A stretch of DNA of 64,000 bases. It comes from Hemicordylus capensis. Taxonomy: Eukaryota > Chordata > Lepidosauria > Squamata > Cordylidae. The stretch is taken from NCBI RefSeq assembly GCF_027244095.1, contig NC_069662.1:15588501-15652500 (forward strand), written 5' to 3'. Of the stretch, positions 63,624 to 64,000 are shown piece by piece (within the stretch, counting starts at the first letter, position 1; each line of letters begins with the position of its first letter). Made by a program: the position numbers and the translations under genes. Under the pieces are notes generated by a model, which made no database searches, was not told the DNA's origin, and saw nothing but the letters and a program-made list of their open reading frames with translations.

Positions 63624-64000
63624 TTGTAATAGTTTGCAATAAATGAAGGCTGGGGAATGGGGTTAATCTGAGCTAGAACTGAACAGTCTTAAGTCCCAGA
63701 AAGTGCACTTAACACTGGGACGCGTGGAAGAGCAAGAGTGCTGCTGAGCATGTGCAGAGTACACTATTTCCCCCCCCTCCTACCACAAGAATGTGACTGT
63801 GGCTCCATGCAAGGCAGGCTTGAGATCCAGCACCTCTTGTGTGTGTGTGAATGGATATTTTATTACAGTCAATGACCAGCTGTTAATGCACCAAATAACA
63901 TTTTGTGTTTTGGAATTGTGCATATTATAAGTTAGCAGACAGATGAGGGAACAACTTCCCAAACTGTGTAACAGAAAAAACACTTTGAACATCAAATCTG
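63624..64000. other. Nothing recognised to window end
   Basis: No exon or known repeat. Confidence 0.4.

Noticed and set aside
63027-63629. Frames of 90-186 residues on both strands
   Set aside because: Purine-rich Helitron core at 63136-63622; low-complexity translation with no domain.

Overview
The window looks like nuclear DNA of a squamate reptile (lizard or gecko type). Evidence is vertebrate exon-intron genes, a Sauria-type tRNA SINE with a BovB-like tail, a BovB (RTE) 3' end, a 5S-rRNA-derived SINE, CR1 LINE, DIRS-type retroelement fossils, and many short hAT-like and Helitron-like elements. All identifications are by reading alone; no search was run.

Two genes are secure. A SULT1C-type cytosolic sulfotransferase occupies 6147-15561 (+) in seven coding exons, giving 298 residues with all PAPS-binding and catalytic motifs. 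FUS occupies 25837-37662 (+) in fifteen coding exons, giving about 522 residues from the MASNDYSQ start to the RERPY nuclear localisation signal, with a CpG island over its promoter and intron 1. Between them lies a probable minus-strand gene whose terminal exon (16438-17034) has a good splice acceptor and a poly(A) signal; I do not recognise it. Two RFX-type X-box motifs at 19637-19679 could mark its promoter. A 220-residue open frame at 21527-22189 (-) is of doubtful status. A CpG-rich stretch at 58.5-59.2 kb ends in a possible signal-peptide exon (59170-59224).

Layout: 0-6 kb is intergenic with repeats; 6-15.7 kb SULT1C; 16.4-22 kb the minus-strand gene and intergenic repeats; 22-25 kb repeats and a BovB tail; 25.2-37.9 kb FUS; 38-58 kb a long gene-poor stretch. 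That stretch holds DIRS fossils, hAT elements, a CR1 LINE in minus orientation (about 43.05-48.3 kb) broken by nested insertions, SINEs and large palindromes; 58.5-64 kb may hold the start of another gene plus repeats.

The most interesting structural signals are: three Helitron-like elements with the textbook A|TC...hairpin...CTAG|T ends and GC-rich, variable cores; a family of TAGGGATGTGCAC-ended hAT-like elements with matching 8-bp target duplications, one of which carries a 141-bp block that recurs about 1.45 kb away; tandem X-boxes next to an unidentified gene; and a FUS copy with a two-residue difference from the human protein at the exon 8/9 junction.
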